Source: Paraburkholderia edwinii (GTDB lineage: Bacteria > Pseudomonadota > Gammaproteobacteria > Burkholderiales > Burkholderiaceae). Taken from it: 64,000 nt of DNA. Position 1 is the first letter of the stretch. Every line of letters begins with the position of its first letter. Of this stretch, positions 55,577 through 63,675 are shown piece by piece. The stretch is taken from the NCBI RefSeq assembly GCF_019428685.1, contig NZ_CP080096.1:248001-312000 (forward strand), written 5' to 3'. The notes below the pieces were generated by a model, which was not told the origin of the DNA, did not search any database, and saw nothing but the letters and a program-made list of their open reading frames with translations. The translations under genes and the position numbers were made by a program.

Positions 55577-56452
55577 TCAGTTTACCGCCCCGGCCAGCCA
55601 CTTCGCGATATTGATCGAGTAGCGGTGAACGTCGCGCATCGCCTGCTGCTCGGTCTGCATGCCATTACCCGGCGGTTCGCTGACAAAACTCGGGGCGCCG
55701 TGCCGCGTGTCCCAGTTGTAGTCGGCGAAATGATGAAAGGTGCTTTCGGCGACCGCGGGACCTCCCTCCGTCGAAGGTTCGAACACGACAGCGAGATTGA
55801 AGCTGTTCCCCGTGGCTTTGCTTTTGCCGCGTGCAACCACGCGCGCGGGCTCATCGTGCGGCGCGTCGACGGCGCCTTCGTGCGGATGCGCGGGAAGGAA
55901 GCGGATCGCGCCGGTCGGCGACTCAGGGTCGGCAAGGATCGGATGCGTCGGTCCGACAATCGCGACCTCCTGGAAGTCCCCATTTGCGCCCGAGTGGAAA
56001 TTCGGCCACAGGATATACGACGTGAACGGGTCGTCGATCACGCGCCGCGATTCGTCGGGTTCCGGGTTGTGCGTATGAAAGTGATGCGCCTTGCCTACGC
56101 CGCCCAGCGTACATATCGAACAGCCGAGATCCATATGATCGCGCGTGACAAGCAGGCCGCGGCCGGCCCGCCGGAATCGCGTGATGCCCGCGCAATCTTC
56201 CGGCGTCAGCCCATTGCCGACGTCGACCGCGAACAGCCACAGTTGGTCGAATTCCGTTTCGTCGAGGCGCGACAGAACCGAGTCGGGTTCGCCCTGCGGA
56301 TCGCGATCGCGCGCGACGACGTTGAAAACAGGGCGTCCCTCGGCGTCCCGGTGCGAGCGCAATAATTCTGTCAGGCGGCTAAACCGCGCGATCGACCAGT
56401 CGTCGCTCAAGGGCGGAATGGTCGTTTGAAGCAGGATCTGGATGGTATTCAC
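55577..56452 (-). CDS. Hypothetical protein, possibly ThuA/GATase-like fold
   Basis: A 291-residue cytosolic protein that I do not firmly recognise. Segments FDQLWLFAVDVGNGLTPED, AGRGLLVTRDHMDLG and the later STFHHFADYNWD suggest an alpha/beta fold of the ThuA or glutamine-amidotransferase-like type without an obvious nucleophile elbow. Two cysteines (CSICTLGG) and several histidines (KAHHFHTHN) might bind a metal. The start is GTG 56452, since no better ATG is nearby. It is transcribed with the MHS transporter, so it may act on the imported compound. Confidence 0.6.
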   Translation of the reverse strand: MNTIQILLQTTIPPLSDDWSIARFSRLTELLRSHRDAEGRPVFNVVARDRDPQGEPDSVLSRLDETEFDQLWLFAVDVGNGLTPEDCAGITRFRRAGRGLLVTRDHMDLGCSICTLGGVGKAHHFHTHNPEPDESRRVIDDPFTSYILWPNFHSGANGDFQEVAIVGPTHPILADPESPTGAIRFLPAHPHEGAVDAPHDEPARVVARGKSKATGNSFNLAVVFEPSTEGGPAVAESTFHHFADYNWDTRHGAPSFVSEPPGNGMQTEQQAMRDVHRYSINIAKWLAGAVN

Positions 56453-56813
56453 GATGGCTTCTGGTCGGGTGAATGGATCTTACGGCGCGTCGTACGGCGA
56501 GATGCAGCAATAGTCGCGGCCCTTGCGAAGTCTCTAAAGGTAGCGAAAGCTATGTAATTGTCAAATGAGGTCCGCTCTCAAGCGCCCCTCAAGGCTCGCA
56601 CGAGAAAGTTAAGCGGCTCGCGAGTTCGTTCTTGATCGGGTTTCCTACAGCGGACGCGCGGCATGCAATCCCAGATGTTGGTCATGCAGCAATGGATGCG
56701 GCAGATCCAGCGCGCGTCGTTGAACCCAATGCTGGTCGCGCCGCCTGCGTGGATGTTCGAGGGCCGGTACAACTGATTCGGGGCGTGAAAGCCTGATGTA
56801 GGTTTGGCGTCAG
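56453..56813. other. Intergenic region between the ThuA-like gene and an AraC gene
   Basis: This 361-bp stretch holds the promoter for the ThuA-like gene on the minus strand. A 79-codon minus frame (56578-56817) begins in an ATGA overlap with the AraC stop, but it has no recognisable features. A 37-codon plus frame (56663-56776) is Met- and Gln-rich. Neither is accepted as a gene. Confidence 0.35.
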
Positions 56814-57803
56814 TCACTCATCGGCACAGGATCCAGACGGCGCGAGCCTGGACCTTTGACCACGCCGCAATTCTCCCGGGCTGACGCCGTACCGGTTCTT
56901 GAACGCATTGCTGAAGTGGGCGGCGCTTACAAATCCGCACTGCCACGCCACTTCACTGATGCGTATCGCCTCGCCTCCCGTCGCGAGGATTTTCTTTGCT
57001 CTTGCCAGCCGTTGGTGCAGCAGATAGCGCGTCATCGAAGAGCCGTCACGCTCAAAAAGCTTGGTCAGATAGCGCCTCGATACGCCCATCGCGCTCGCTA
57101 CCGTTTCCACGCTCATGTTCTCGTCTCCAACGTGGCGCTGAATGTAACGCTTGATCTCTCTTAGCATCGCGTCGGAACTGCGCATGCGTCTGGGCGCATT
57201 GAGGTCGTCGGCGACGATCTCCATCAGGTCGGTCAAGTGCTCGGCCGTCAGCTTTTTCCCATGTGGACTGCAGTGCTGGCCGTAAGCGGCAGTCGATGCG
57301 ATAAACGATCTCAGCACCGCTACGTCCGGCGACGTTACCTCGGGCATGAACATTTCGCGGCTGTGCACTGCGGCGCCTCTTTTCTCAAGCGCTGCTCTCG
57401 GTATGCGTAACGCTAGCGCGCGAGTATCGCGATGCGCCGTTTGCGCATATTCGATGCTCGCGTCGAACAACAACAGCGCCCCTTCTGTCAGCCTCAAGCG
57501 CGTCCCGTCCTGCTCCATGTCGATCACGCCGCTTTCCACGAGCAGCATGACGAGCGCGGCGCTTCTCCAGCCGTTTTCTCCGCGCCCAGGAATCCAGGTC
57601 CATTGTTGTCCCGATAATTCCGCGGTTTCGAATCGAAGGTCCTCCATGAACCACGACACGATCCGCAGATCGTGCTGGATTTGCGCGTCGAATTCGCAAT
57701 CCATACTCCAGTTCGTTCTCACCAGATCGCGCCACTCGTCTTTCGTTCTGGCGATCTGGCCTTTAAGCGATTGGGTGGCGAAGCGCATCATCCCCAGTAC
57801 CAT
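56814..57803 (-). CDS. AraC-family regulator with AraC-binding-like N-domain (paralogue group A)
   Basis: About 329 residues. It has the subfamily start DEWRDLVRTNWSMDCEF, a cupin-like ligand core (MEQDGTRLRLTEGALLLFD) and two helix-turn-helix units (VETVASAMGVSRRYLTKLF, ISEVAWQCGFVSAAHFSNAF). It is the third member of the group with 12922 and 47608. A TTG start 33 bases upstream is possible, but ATG 57803 is preferred. It is divergent from the AraC gene at 58147. Confidence 0.87.
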   Translation of the reverse strand: MVLGMMRFATQSLKGQIARTKDEWRDLVRTNWSMDCEFDAQIQHDLRIVSWFMEDLRFETAELSGQQWTWIPGRGENGWRSAALVMLLVESGVIDMEQDGTRLRLTEGALLLFDASIEYAQTAHRDTRALALRIPRAALEKRGAAVHSREMFMPEVTSPDVAVLRSFIASTAAYGQHCSPHGKKLTAEHLTDLMEIVADDLNAPRRMRSSDAMLREIKRYIQRHVGDENMSVETVASAMGVSRRYLTKLFERDGSSMTRYLLHQRLARAKKILATGGEAIRISEVAWQCGFVSAAHFSNAFKNRYGVSPGELRRGQRSRLAPSGSCADE

Positions 57804-58146
57804 CCTTGATCCGCGACCGAACGCAATTCTCAGCAAAGCTCTACGCGCGTATCAGTCATAGCATCCCTAACTATTCGATCCATCAAAGCGAATCGTCCCG
57901 GCGTCTCCTCTCATCGCAAAAGCGGTACGCAGAATAGTCCATTTGCATGGCCGCATGGTTGACTGATGAATAAATCGCTTGCCTGAGAATTCACATGCTT
58001 TTTGTTGGGCTAACCCGCACGCCAAACCGGAATAAACCGTCACCTCATATGTTCACGACTGGACGGAATCAGCGGCTTCGAGCGCACGCTTGCACGCTGC
58101 ATGAAGCCGCATCAATCCTCATACTGACAAAGGTTGAGACTGATCC
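57804..58146. promoter_or_regulatory. Control region between two divergent AraC genes
   Basis: In this 343-bp stretch no gene is supported and no clear promoter boxes or repeats stand out. It must contain both promoters. Confidence 0.35.
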
Positions 58147-59088
58147 ATGTCGAGCAAGCTTCAGCAGTGGGATGTGAAATTCACCAACGCGGAATCGTGG
58201 ACCACCGTCATGGCGGAAGGCTACGACGTGCGCTCTACGCTTACGCGATCTCCCTTGCCCGGATACTCAATCAAGGCACGACAACTGGGCGAGATCCAGG
58301 TGACCAGCGTCCGCTTAGCCTGGCAAAATATCTCTCCGCTAGAGAATCGGTTCAAGGAAGTGGGTGGTGCAGACGATTACCTTTACTTCAAGATCGTCCA
58401 AAGCGGAGCATTCGATCTGGTAAGCGGTAAGAACGAGCAATCGTTTGGGCCGGGCAGCGTGCTGTTTGTTAATCCGGACAGTTTTTTTACCGAAATCTAT
58501 CGGGAGCCCACAGAACTGCTGCTGCTTCGCCTGCCTAAAAAAGCGCTGCGCGAACGGGGCGGCCACGATGCGGTCCAGCGATATCTGGCGCCGGATGTCC
58601 GATGCCCCGACGTACGGGCAGTCAGCGAGTTTGTGCAATTCATCGAGAGGCACTCGGGCGTGGTCAGTCCTTACCTGTCGGATCAGCTAAGCGGTCAATG
58701 CCTCGATGTGATGGACACGCTTCTCACGCATCCGGGAAAAGGTGCCGACAGGCCCCGAGTCGCAACCGCGTTTCACGCGAAGCAAACCATCATCCGCTTG
58801 CTTGGCGAACAACGGCTTAGCGTCGAGCGCATCGCCGAGGAGATGGGCGTGTCGCTGAACCAGCTGAATCGCCTGATGAAGGCCGATGGGCTGTCGCCGA
58901 TGCGCTTCGTCTGGCAGATGCGTCTCGAGCGCGCCTCGCGCCTGCTCTCTTCGCCCGCGCACGGCAGAGTGTCGATCAAGGAGGTCGCGTATCGCTGCGG
59001 CTTCTCAAGCGAAGCGCACTTCAGCCGCGCTTTCAGGAGCCGCTACAGCATGACGCCGCGCGAATTCCAACGCCGGTCGAACCGCTAG
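58147..59088 (+). CDS. AraC-family regulator with divergent AraC-binding-like N-domain
   Basis: A 313-residue regulator. The N-domain has a beta-rich ligand core (FDLVSGKNEQSFGPGSVLFV) and LLLLRLPKKALRERGG, like the group A proteins but more distant. The C-terminal pair is LSVERIAEEMGVSLNQLNRLM and IKEVAYRCGFSSEAHFSRAF, ending TPREFQRRSNR. The gene lies next to flagellar genes but convergent with fliD, and there is no evidence that it controls them. Confidence 0.86.
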   Translation: MSSKLQQWDVKFTNAESWTTVMAEGYDVRSTLTRSPLPGYSIKARQLGEIQVTSVRLAWQNISPLENRFKEVGGADDYLYFKIVQSGAFDLVSGKNEQSFGPGSVLFVNPDSFFTEIYREPTELLLLRLPKKALRERGGHDAVQRYLAPDVRCPDVRAVSEFVQFIERHSGVVSPYLSDQLSGQCLDVMDTLLTHPGKGADRPRVATAFHAKQTIIRLLGEQRLSVERIAEEMGVSLNQLNRLMKADGLSPMRFVWQMRLERASRLLSSPAHGRVSIKEVAYRCGFSSEAHFSRAFRSRYSMTPREFQRRSNR

Positions 59089-59122
59089 CCCGACCGCGGC
59101 GTCGATGGTGAGATTGATCGAA

Positions 59123-59141
59123 GGCGCCGCAGAGCGGCGCC
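59123..59141 (-). terminator. Hairpin between the AraC gene and fliD
   Basis: GGCGCCGC (59123-59130) and GCGGCGCC (59134-59141) form a perfect 8-bp stem with a 3-nt loop immediately after the fliD stop. It can act in both directions because the genes are convergent. On the plus strand it is followed by GGTTT only. Confidence 0.55.
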
Positions 59142-59144
59142 GGT

Positions 59145-60707
59145 TTACTTGCTGTTTTCCGCCAACGCGCCGTTGCTGTTGGCGCCGCCAAACAGCGCGG
59201 TCAGAAAGCTCGCATTCGACTGCGCCTGCGCCATGATCGTGTTGAGTGCGGTGAACTGGTCGTTGAATTGCGTCGTCAACTGCGCAGCAAAGTCGTCGAG
59301 ATCGGTCTGCTGTTTCGCGAGGCTCGCGATGTCGGCGGTCAGGTCGTTCGTACGCGACGCTAGAATGCCCTGCACGGACGTGTATGCGGTCAGCACAGAA
59401 TCGAGCTGCTGCGCGATGCCGTTGGTATCGTTGAAGAGCGCGCCGATCAGTGCCGGGTTGCTTGTGACCGCATCGTCGAGCGTTGGATTGTTGGAGTCCG
59501 CGTCGATTTGCAGTTCTGCAAACGGCTCGCCGCCCGTGTCTTTCTGAAACGTGATGCCAAGCGAGGCGAGCGTGCCCTGCAAACCGCCGTTCGACACCAA
59601 ACCGCCCACGATACTGCCAAGCGACGCGCCGACCTGGTTGATCATTTCGTCGCCGAGCAGCTGGCCACCGCTGCCCGGTACGTTGGCCGTGCCAGGCGCG
59701 GCGAGCGAATTCAGCTGGTCGATCACGGCGTTATAGGCGGTCACGAATGCGGACAGATCGGTTTCGACCGTGCCGTCGTCCGGTGCGACAGTCAGCGTTT
59801 GCGCGCCCACGCCCTTGTCGGTCAGCGTGAGCGTCACGCCAGGAATCGCGTCGGAAATCGTATTCGTCGAGTCGGTAACCAACACATTGTTGACGGTGAG
59901 CTGCGCGTCTTGCGCGGCCTGCGACTGTGTCCAGAAATCGTCGTTTGACGAGATGGTGGACGAACCATCCGGCGCATTTGGGTCTGTTGCAGTGGACGAC
60001 GTCACCGCGAGCTTCGCCAGCGCACTGTCGCTTGCCGCACCTGTCACGCCGATGCTGATCGTGTTGGCCGCTCCTGTCGAGGTGGACTGCAGACTGAGCG
60101 CAGGCCCATTTGCGCCTCCGATGATAGTCGCCCTGATACCGGGATTGCCGGGTGCCGAATTGATTGCATTCACAACGTCTTGAAGGCTGTCGTTCGATGG
60201 ATCGACGTCGACCTGAAACGACTTCGAGCCCGCGCCGCTGCCAAGCGAAATGTTCAGCGTGCCCGAACCGAGCGCGTTGGCGTCGGATTTGGAAAAGCTG
60301 CCCGACGTGATGGTCTGGGCCTCGGCGATCTGCTTCGTGTCGATCTGATACGTGGCCGCCGATGCGCCCTTGCCGGCCTTCGCGGTGATGCCGTCGCCGC
60401 TCAGGGTCGCGCTGAACGACGCAAGCGCGCTACCGTTCAGAAACGGCGCGAGCGCGGTCTGCAGCCCAAGCATCGAACTCGACAGCAGGCCAAGCCCGCC
60501 GATTTCCGCGCGGTCGCTGACGAGCTGCGTGCTTATCGCCGTGTGAGGGCCTGCTATCTTTGCATTGACCAACGTTGTCACGAGCGAAGTAACGTCGAGC
60601 GGCGTTCCGGTCGAAGCGGAAATCAATGACTGGGCGGCCTGTTGAACGGCCTGTGCAGCCTGTTGACTGGCGGCGGCCGCCTGGGCGGCAACGGGTGAAG
60701 TCGACAT
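59145..60707 (-). CDS. fliD: Flagellar filament capping protein FliD
   Basis: A 520-residue protein that forms the cap under which flagellin folds onto the growing filament. The conserved N-terminal segment GTPLDVTSLVTTLVNAKIA and the C-terminal helix rich in Gln and Asn (DDFAAQLTTQFNDQFTALNT) are typical and form the D0 coiled coil. The middle is a long Ser/Thr/Ala-rich variable domain. It is exported by the flagellar type III system without a cleaved signal. It follows fliC by 143 bp in the same direction. Confidence 0.92.
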   Translation of the reverse strand: MSTSPVAAQAAAASQQAAQAVQQAAQSLISASTGTPLDVTSLVTTLVNAKIAGPHTAISTQLVSDRAEIGGLGLLSSSMLGLQTALAPFLNGSALASFSATLSGDGITAKAGKGASAATYQIDTKQIAEAQTITSGSFSKSDANALGSGTLNISLGSGAGSKSFQVDVDPSNDSLQDVVNAINSAPGNPGIRATIIGGANGPALSLQSTSTGAANTISIGVTGAASDSALAKLAVTSSTATDPNAPDGSSTISSNDDFWTQSQAAQDAQLTVNNVLVTDSTNTISDAIPGVTLTLTDKGVGAQTLTVAPDDGTVETDLSAFVTAYNAVIDQLNSLAAPGTANVPGSGGQLLGDEMINQVGASLGSIVGGLVSNGGLQGTLASLGITFQKDTGGEPFAELQIDADSNNPTLDDAVTSNPALIGALFNDTNGIAQQLDSVLTAYTSVQGILASRTNDLTADIASLAKQQTDLDDFAAQLTTQFNDQFTALNTIMAQAQSNASFLTALFGGANSNGALAENSK

Positions 60708-60794
60708 TCAGATGCTCCATGCGGCCTGTGCGGCCGGTGAGTAGGGCGACGTGAACATGACGCGAGACCGGAGCCACGTCCTTGTCTTCGCGCT

Positions 60795-60835
60795 CGCGGA
60801 TGAGCCTTGCCGGGCACCCGGTCAGGTCATCCGCG
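60795..60835 (-). terminator. Nested hairpin downstream of fliC
   Basis: The outer stem CGCGGATGA (60795-60803) pairs with TCATCCGCG (60827-60835), and an inner CCGGG/CCCGG hairpin (60810-60821) lies between them. It sits about 16-56 bases after the fliC stop (minus strand) and before fliD. It has no T-run, so it may protect abundant fliC mRNA or partly attenuate read-through. Confidence 0.5.
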
Positions 60836-60850
60836 CGCCGGTTACGATGC

Positions 60851-62293
60851 TTAGTGCGACTGCAGAAGCCCGAGCACCTGTTGCGGCAGCGAATTCGCTT
60901 GCGCGAGCACCGAGATGCCCGCTTGCTGCAGCACTTGCGCCTTGCTCAGGTTTGCCGTTTCTTGTGCGAAGTCGGCGTCCGTGATCTGCGAGTGCGCGCT
61001 CGACAAATCATTCGACTCGGCCTCCTGAGACTGCGAAATCCCACCGAATCGATTGTTCGCCGCGCCGAGCGATGCCTGGATATTCGCGATCGTGGCGAGC
61101 GCGTTATCGATCGACAGCAGCGCGTTGTTTGCACCTTGGGTCGTGCTGATATCGATCTGCGAAACCGATGTCGGCACGTTCAGCGTGTCGACGCTTGCGA
61201 GGACACTGCCCGCTGGCTGCACGCCTGCCGCAGTCGAACCGATGGTGCTGGTCGGCACATTCGCAAACGCGACGGCGCCGCCCGAGCTGTTGAAAAGGCC
61301 CGCTTGTGCGCCCGAACCCAATTGGTCGCCGTGCTGATCGATAAACTTCAGGCCGCCTTTGCCGTCCGCCTCGACCGTGACCGACGTAATCGTGTTGGTG
61401 TCGCCTGCCGCCGCGTCCTTACCTGTCGAAGAATCGATGTTGATGCCAGAAATGACGCCGAAAACGGTGCCGTCCGCCGCACCCGATCCGGCAGCGCTAG
61501 CGGCAGCCGAGATCGAGGTGAGTTCGTTTGCCGGCGTGAGCGCACTACTGCTTGCCACCGACAGCGACGAAATGCCATTGGTCGTCGTCGTGGTGAACAA
61601 TGCCGCCGACGCGGCCGTCGAAATGGCATCGCCGTTCTGATCCGTAAACGTGAAACCGCCGCTGCCGTTCGAGATGATGTTGATCGACGTGATCGCGCCG
61701 GCGCCGCTTGCTTCCGTGCCGTCCGCGTTCAGATTCAGGCCCGTGATCGCGCCGAGCGTATTGCCGGCCTGTACGAAGCCGCCGCCAAGCGACGCCGCCG
61801 AGACGCCCTGGCTGAGATCGAGCGAAACGGTCTGGCCGACGTTCGCGCCCACCTGCACGTTGATGATGCCGGCCTGACCATTGAGCACGCCGATGCCGTT
61901 GAACTGCGTTTGCGAAGCGATACGATTGACTTCAGAAATCTGCTCCGTCACCTCCTTTTGCAGCGCGGCCTGGTTGGACGCCGTCAACGTACCGCCTGCC
62001 GCTTCACCGGCGAGCGAACGAATACGTTCCAGACTTGCCGTGATCTGCGTGAGGCCTGTATCGGCCGTTTGCACGAGCGACACGCCATCGTTCGCATTCG
62101 ATACGCCTTGATTTAAGCCATTTATCTGCGTCTGGAGTGAAGTTGCAATTGCAAGGCCCGCGGCGTCGTCTTTTGAGCTATTGATGCGTAGCCCTGACGA
62201 GAGGCGTGTGATCGCCTGCGATAGTGCGCTACCCGATGCATTGAGGTTCTGCTGGGCGACGAGCGAGGGAATATTGCTATTGATGCTAAGCAT
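60851..62293 (-). CDS. fliC: Flagellin
   Basis: A 480-residue filament subunit. Conserved N-terminal D0/D1 (MLSINSNIPSLVAQQNL and ITRLSSGLRINSSKDDAAG) and C-terminal D1/D0 (RFGGISQSQEAESNDLSSAHSQ, ISVLAQANSLPQQVL) regions flank a variable central domain of about 250 residues. It is secreted through the flagellar type III apparatus and capped by FliD. A GGGGAG site precedes ATG 62293, and a sigma-28-like promoter is located upstream. Confidence 0.95.
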   Translation of the reverse strand: MLSINSNIPSLVAQQNLNASGSALSQAITRLSSGLRINSSKDDAAGLAIATSLQTQINGLNQGVSNANDGVSLVQTADTGLTQITASLERIRSLAGEAAGGTLTASNQAALQKEVTEQISEVNRIASQTQFNGIGVLNGQAGIINVQVGANVGQTVSLDLSQGVSAASLGGGFVQAGNTLGAITGLNLNADGTEASGAGAITSINIISNGSGGFTFTDQNGDAISTAASAALFTTTTTNGISSLSVASSSALTPANELTSISAAASAAGSGAADGTVFGVISGINIDSSTGKDAAAGDTNTITSVTVEADGKGGLKFIDQHGDQLGSGAQAGLFNSSGGAVAFANVPTSTIGSTAAGVQPAGSVLASVDTLNVPTSVSQIDISTTQGANNALLSIDNALATIANIQASLGAANNRFGGISQSQEAESNDLSSAHSQITDADFAQETANLSKAQVLQQAGISVLAQANSLPQQVLGLLQSH

Positions 62294-62339
62294 GAGGTTT
62301 CTCCCCTAAAGGATCGAGTCTTTGAGACTTAAAACATTG

Positions 62340-62365
62340 AGATCGGCGGAAGCACATGTCGATTA
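62340..62365 (-). promoter_or_regulatory. Candidate sigma-28 (FliA) promoter of fliC
   Basis: Read on the minus strand, TAAT (62365-62362) is followed after 14 bases by GCCGATCT (62347-62340), close to the FliA consensus TAAA-N15-GCCGATAA. The expected transcription start is near 62333, leaving a leader of about 40 nt before fliC. Confidence 0.6.
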
Positions 62366-62471
62366 CCGGCCGCCTTAGCCCGCGTTGACGGCAATGATGG
62401 GGGAGGCTTGAGGATAAAAGCCGCGCAGGGCCCACTGACGCAAGAGAAAGTCGTCATACACGCAAGCGGCG

Positions 62472-63563
62472 ATGATGACGATGGAAGAAGATAGCGTCGC
62501 GGTTATCAGTTCGGAGGACAGGGAACGGACGAATCCGCGCAATGTTTCGATTTATGCGTTTACAAACGGCATGCCAGATAACACTGCAAGCGCTCACACT
62601 GACGATAGGTCTCTCGCTCTCACGTTGGCCAGACGGGTGATCGATAGTTCAGCGCCGATCATGGCGATCAGCACTGGCGATGCGGCGACATTACTTGCTT
62701 TGCTGAGCAAGTGGCATCGCGAAGAAACATTCAAAAAGGCTGCGACGCTAGTCTCAAAGCGGTTGCAGATCGACGACACCTTGCGCAACTCGCTTAGCAT
62801 TTTTGAATTGACGGACTGCCTTGCTTCCTTAGCACGATGGGACCAAGATGAAGAGGTTTTTAAAACAACAGGGCTCGCTCTCATAAGACGGTTTGCACTT
62901 GAAGGGGCGTCAGTTGGTTACCTGAATGGACAAGCCGTTGCGAACTGCTTTAGTGCGTTAGCGAAATGGCATAATGAGTCGATCTGCAAAGAGGCAGGCA
63001 ACCTGTTAGCTATGCGCATTGCTGCGGACGAAACGATCTTGCGCCAGTTGAACGGCGTGCGCCTCGCGATTTGCATCAATGCGCTGAGCCGCTGGAGCGA
63101 AGACGATGTGTGTCGTATGGCGGGCGTTCGGCTGGCAAAGCGAATCTCCGAAGATGGAAATTTGCGGCACAACCTTAACGCGAGGTATCTCGCGGTCTGC
63201 CTGGACGCGTTGGCGCAGTGGCCTTCCGATGAAGCATGTCGACGTGCGACAGCACAATTGGCGCGGCGGCTCGCGACTGATGCATCCGTATGCGACCGCC
63301 TTACCGCGAAGCATTTCATCAACTGCCTGAGAGCGCTAGGCACGTCGAACGATCAAGCCGCATGCAAAGCAGCCGGCGTGCGGCTTGTAAAACGCCTCGC
63401 AAACGACGGTACGTTACTGCAACAACTGGCCGGCGCACGTTACGCGCGTGACTGTCTGGATGCGCTGGCACGTTGGCCTCGCGACGATGCATGCTTTCAC
63501 ACAGCGGCGGACGTCCTGCAACGTAATTGCGATACAGCTTCTCAAGAAGCATCGATCGCGTGA
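62472..63563 (+). CDS. SKWP-like 42-residue repeat protein of unknown function
   Basis: A 363-residue protein. After a polar, Ser/Thr-rich N-terminus (residues 1-45) it is made of about seven alpha-helical repeats of 42 residues. The mark is a W in LSKWHRE, LARWDQD, LAKWHNE, LSRWSED, LAQWPSD and LARWPRD at residues 81, 123, 166, 208, 250 and 335; the unit near residue 292 has lost it. This matches the SKWP repeat of Ralstonia RipS and Xanthomonas XopAD type III effectors. No Sec signal and no TTCG-N16-TTCG hrp box is seen. The DNA appears less GC-rich than its neighbours. It is divergent from fliC. Any secretion or host role is inference. Confidence 0.75.
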   Translation: MMTMEEDSVAVISSEDRERTNPRNVSIYAFTNGMPDNTASAHTDDRSLALTLARRVIDSSAPIMAISTGDAATLLALLSKWHREETFKKAATLVSKRLQIDDTLRNSLSIFELTDCLASLARWDQDEEVFKTTGLALIRRFALEGASVGYLNGQAVANCFSALAKWHNESICKEAGNLLAMRIAADETILRQLNGVRLAICINALSRWSEDDVCRMAGVRLAKRISEDGNLRHNLNARYLAVCLDALAQWPSDEACRRATAQLARRLATDASVCDRLTAKHFINCLRALGTSNDQAACKAAGVRLVKRLANDGTLLQQLAGARYARDCLDALARWPRDDACFHTAADVLQRNCDTASQEASIA

Positions 63564-63675
63564 TTTTGAAAGGCAATTGACAGCCCATCCGCATCGAGAT
63601 AAGTCCCGATAGTCTTCGCTGCTTTTCTACTCCAGTCTCAACTCATTACCCGCTTAACAACAACGGAGACTGGAC

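Noticed and set aside
56663..56776. 37-codon plus frame rich in Met and Gln
   Set aside because: Too short, no ribosome-binding site, and it is antisense to the frame above.
56578..56817. 79-codon minus-strand frame starting in an ATGA overlap with the AraC stop
   Set aside because: Composition is irregular, with several Cys and no motif or helix pattern, and no ribosome site separate from the overlap; orthologue conservation would be needed to accept it.
62294..62471. Search for an hrp (TTCG-N16-TTCG) box before the SKWP-like gene
   Set aside because: No such spaced pair was seen in the region, so type III control is not claimed.
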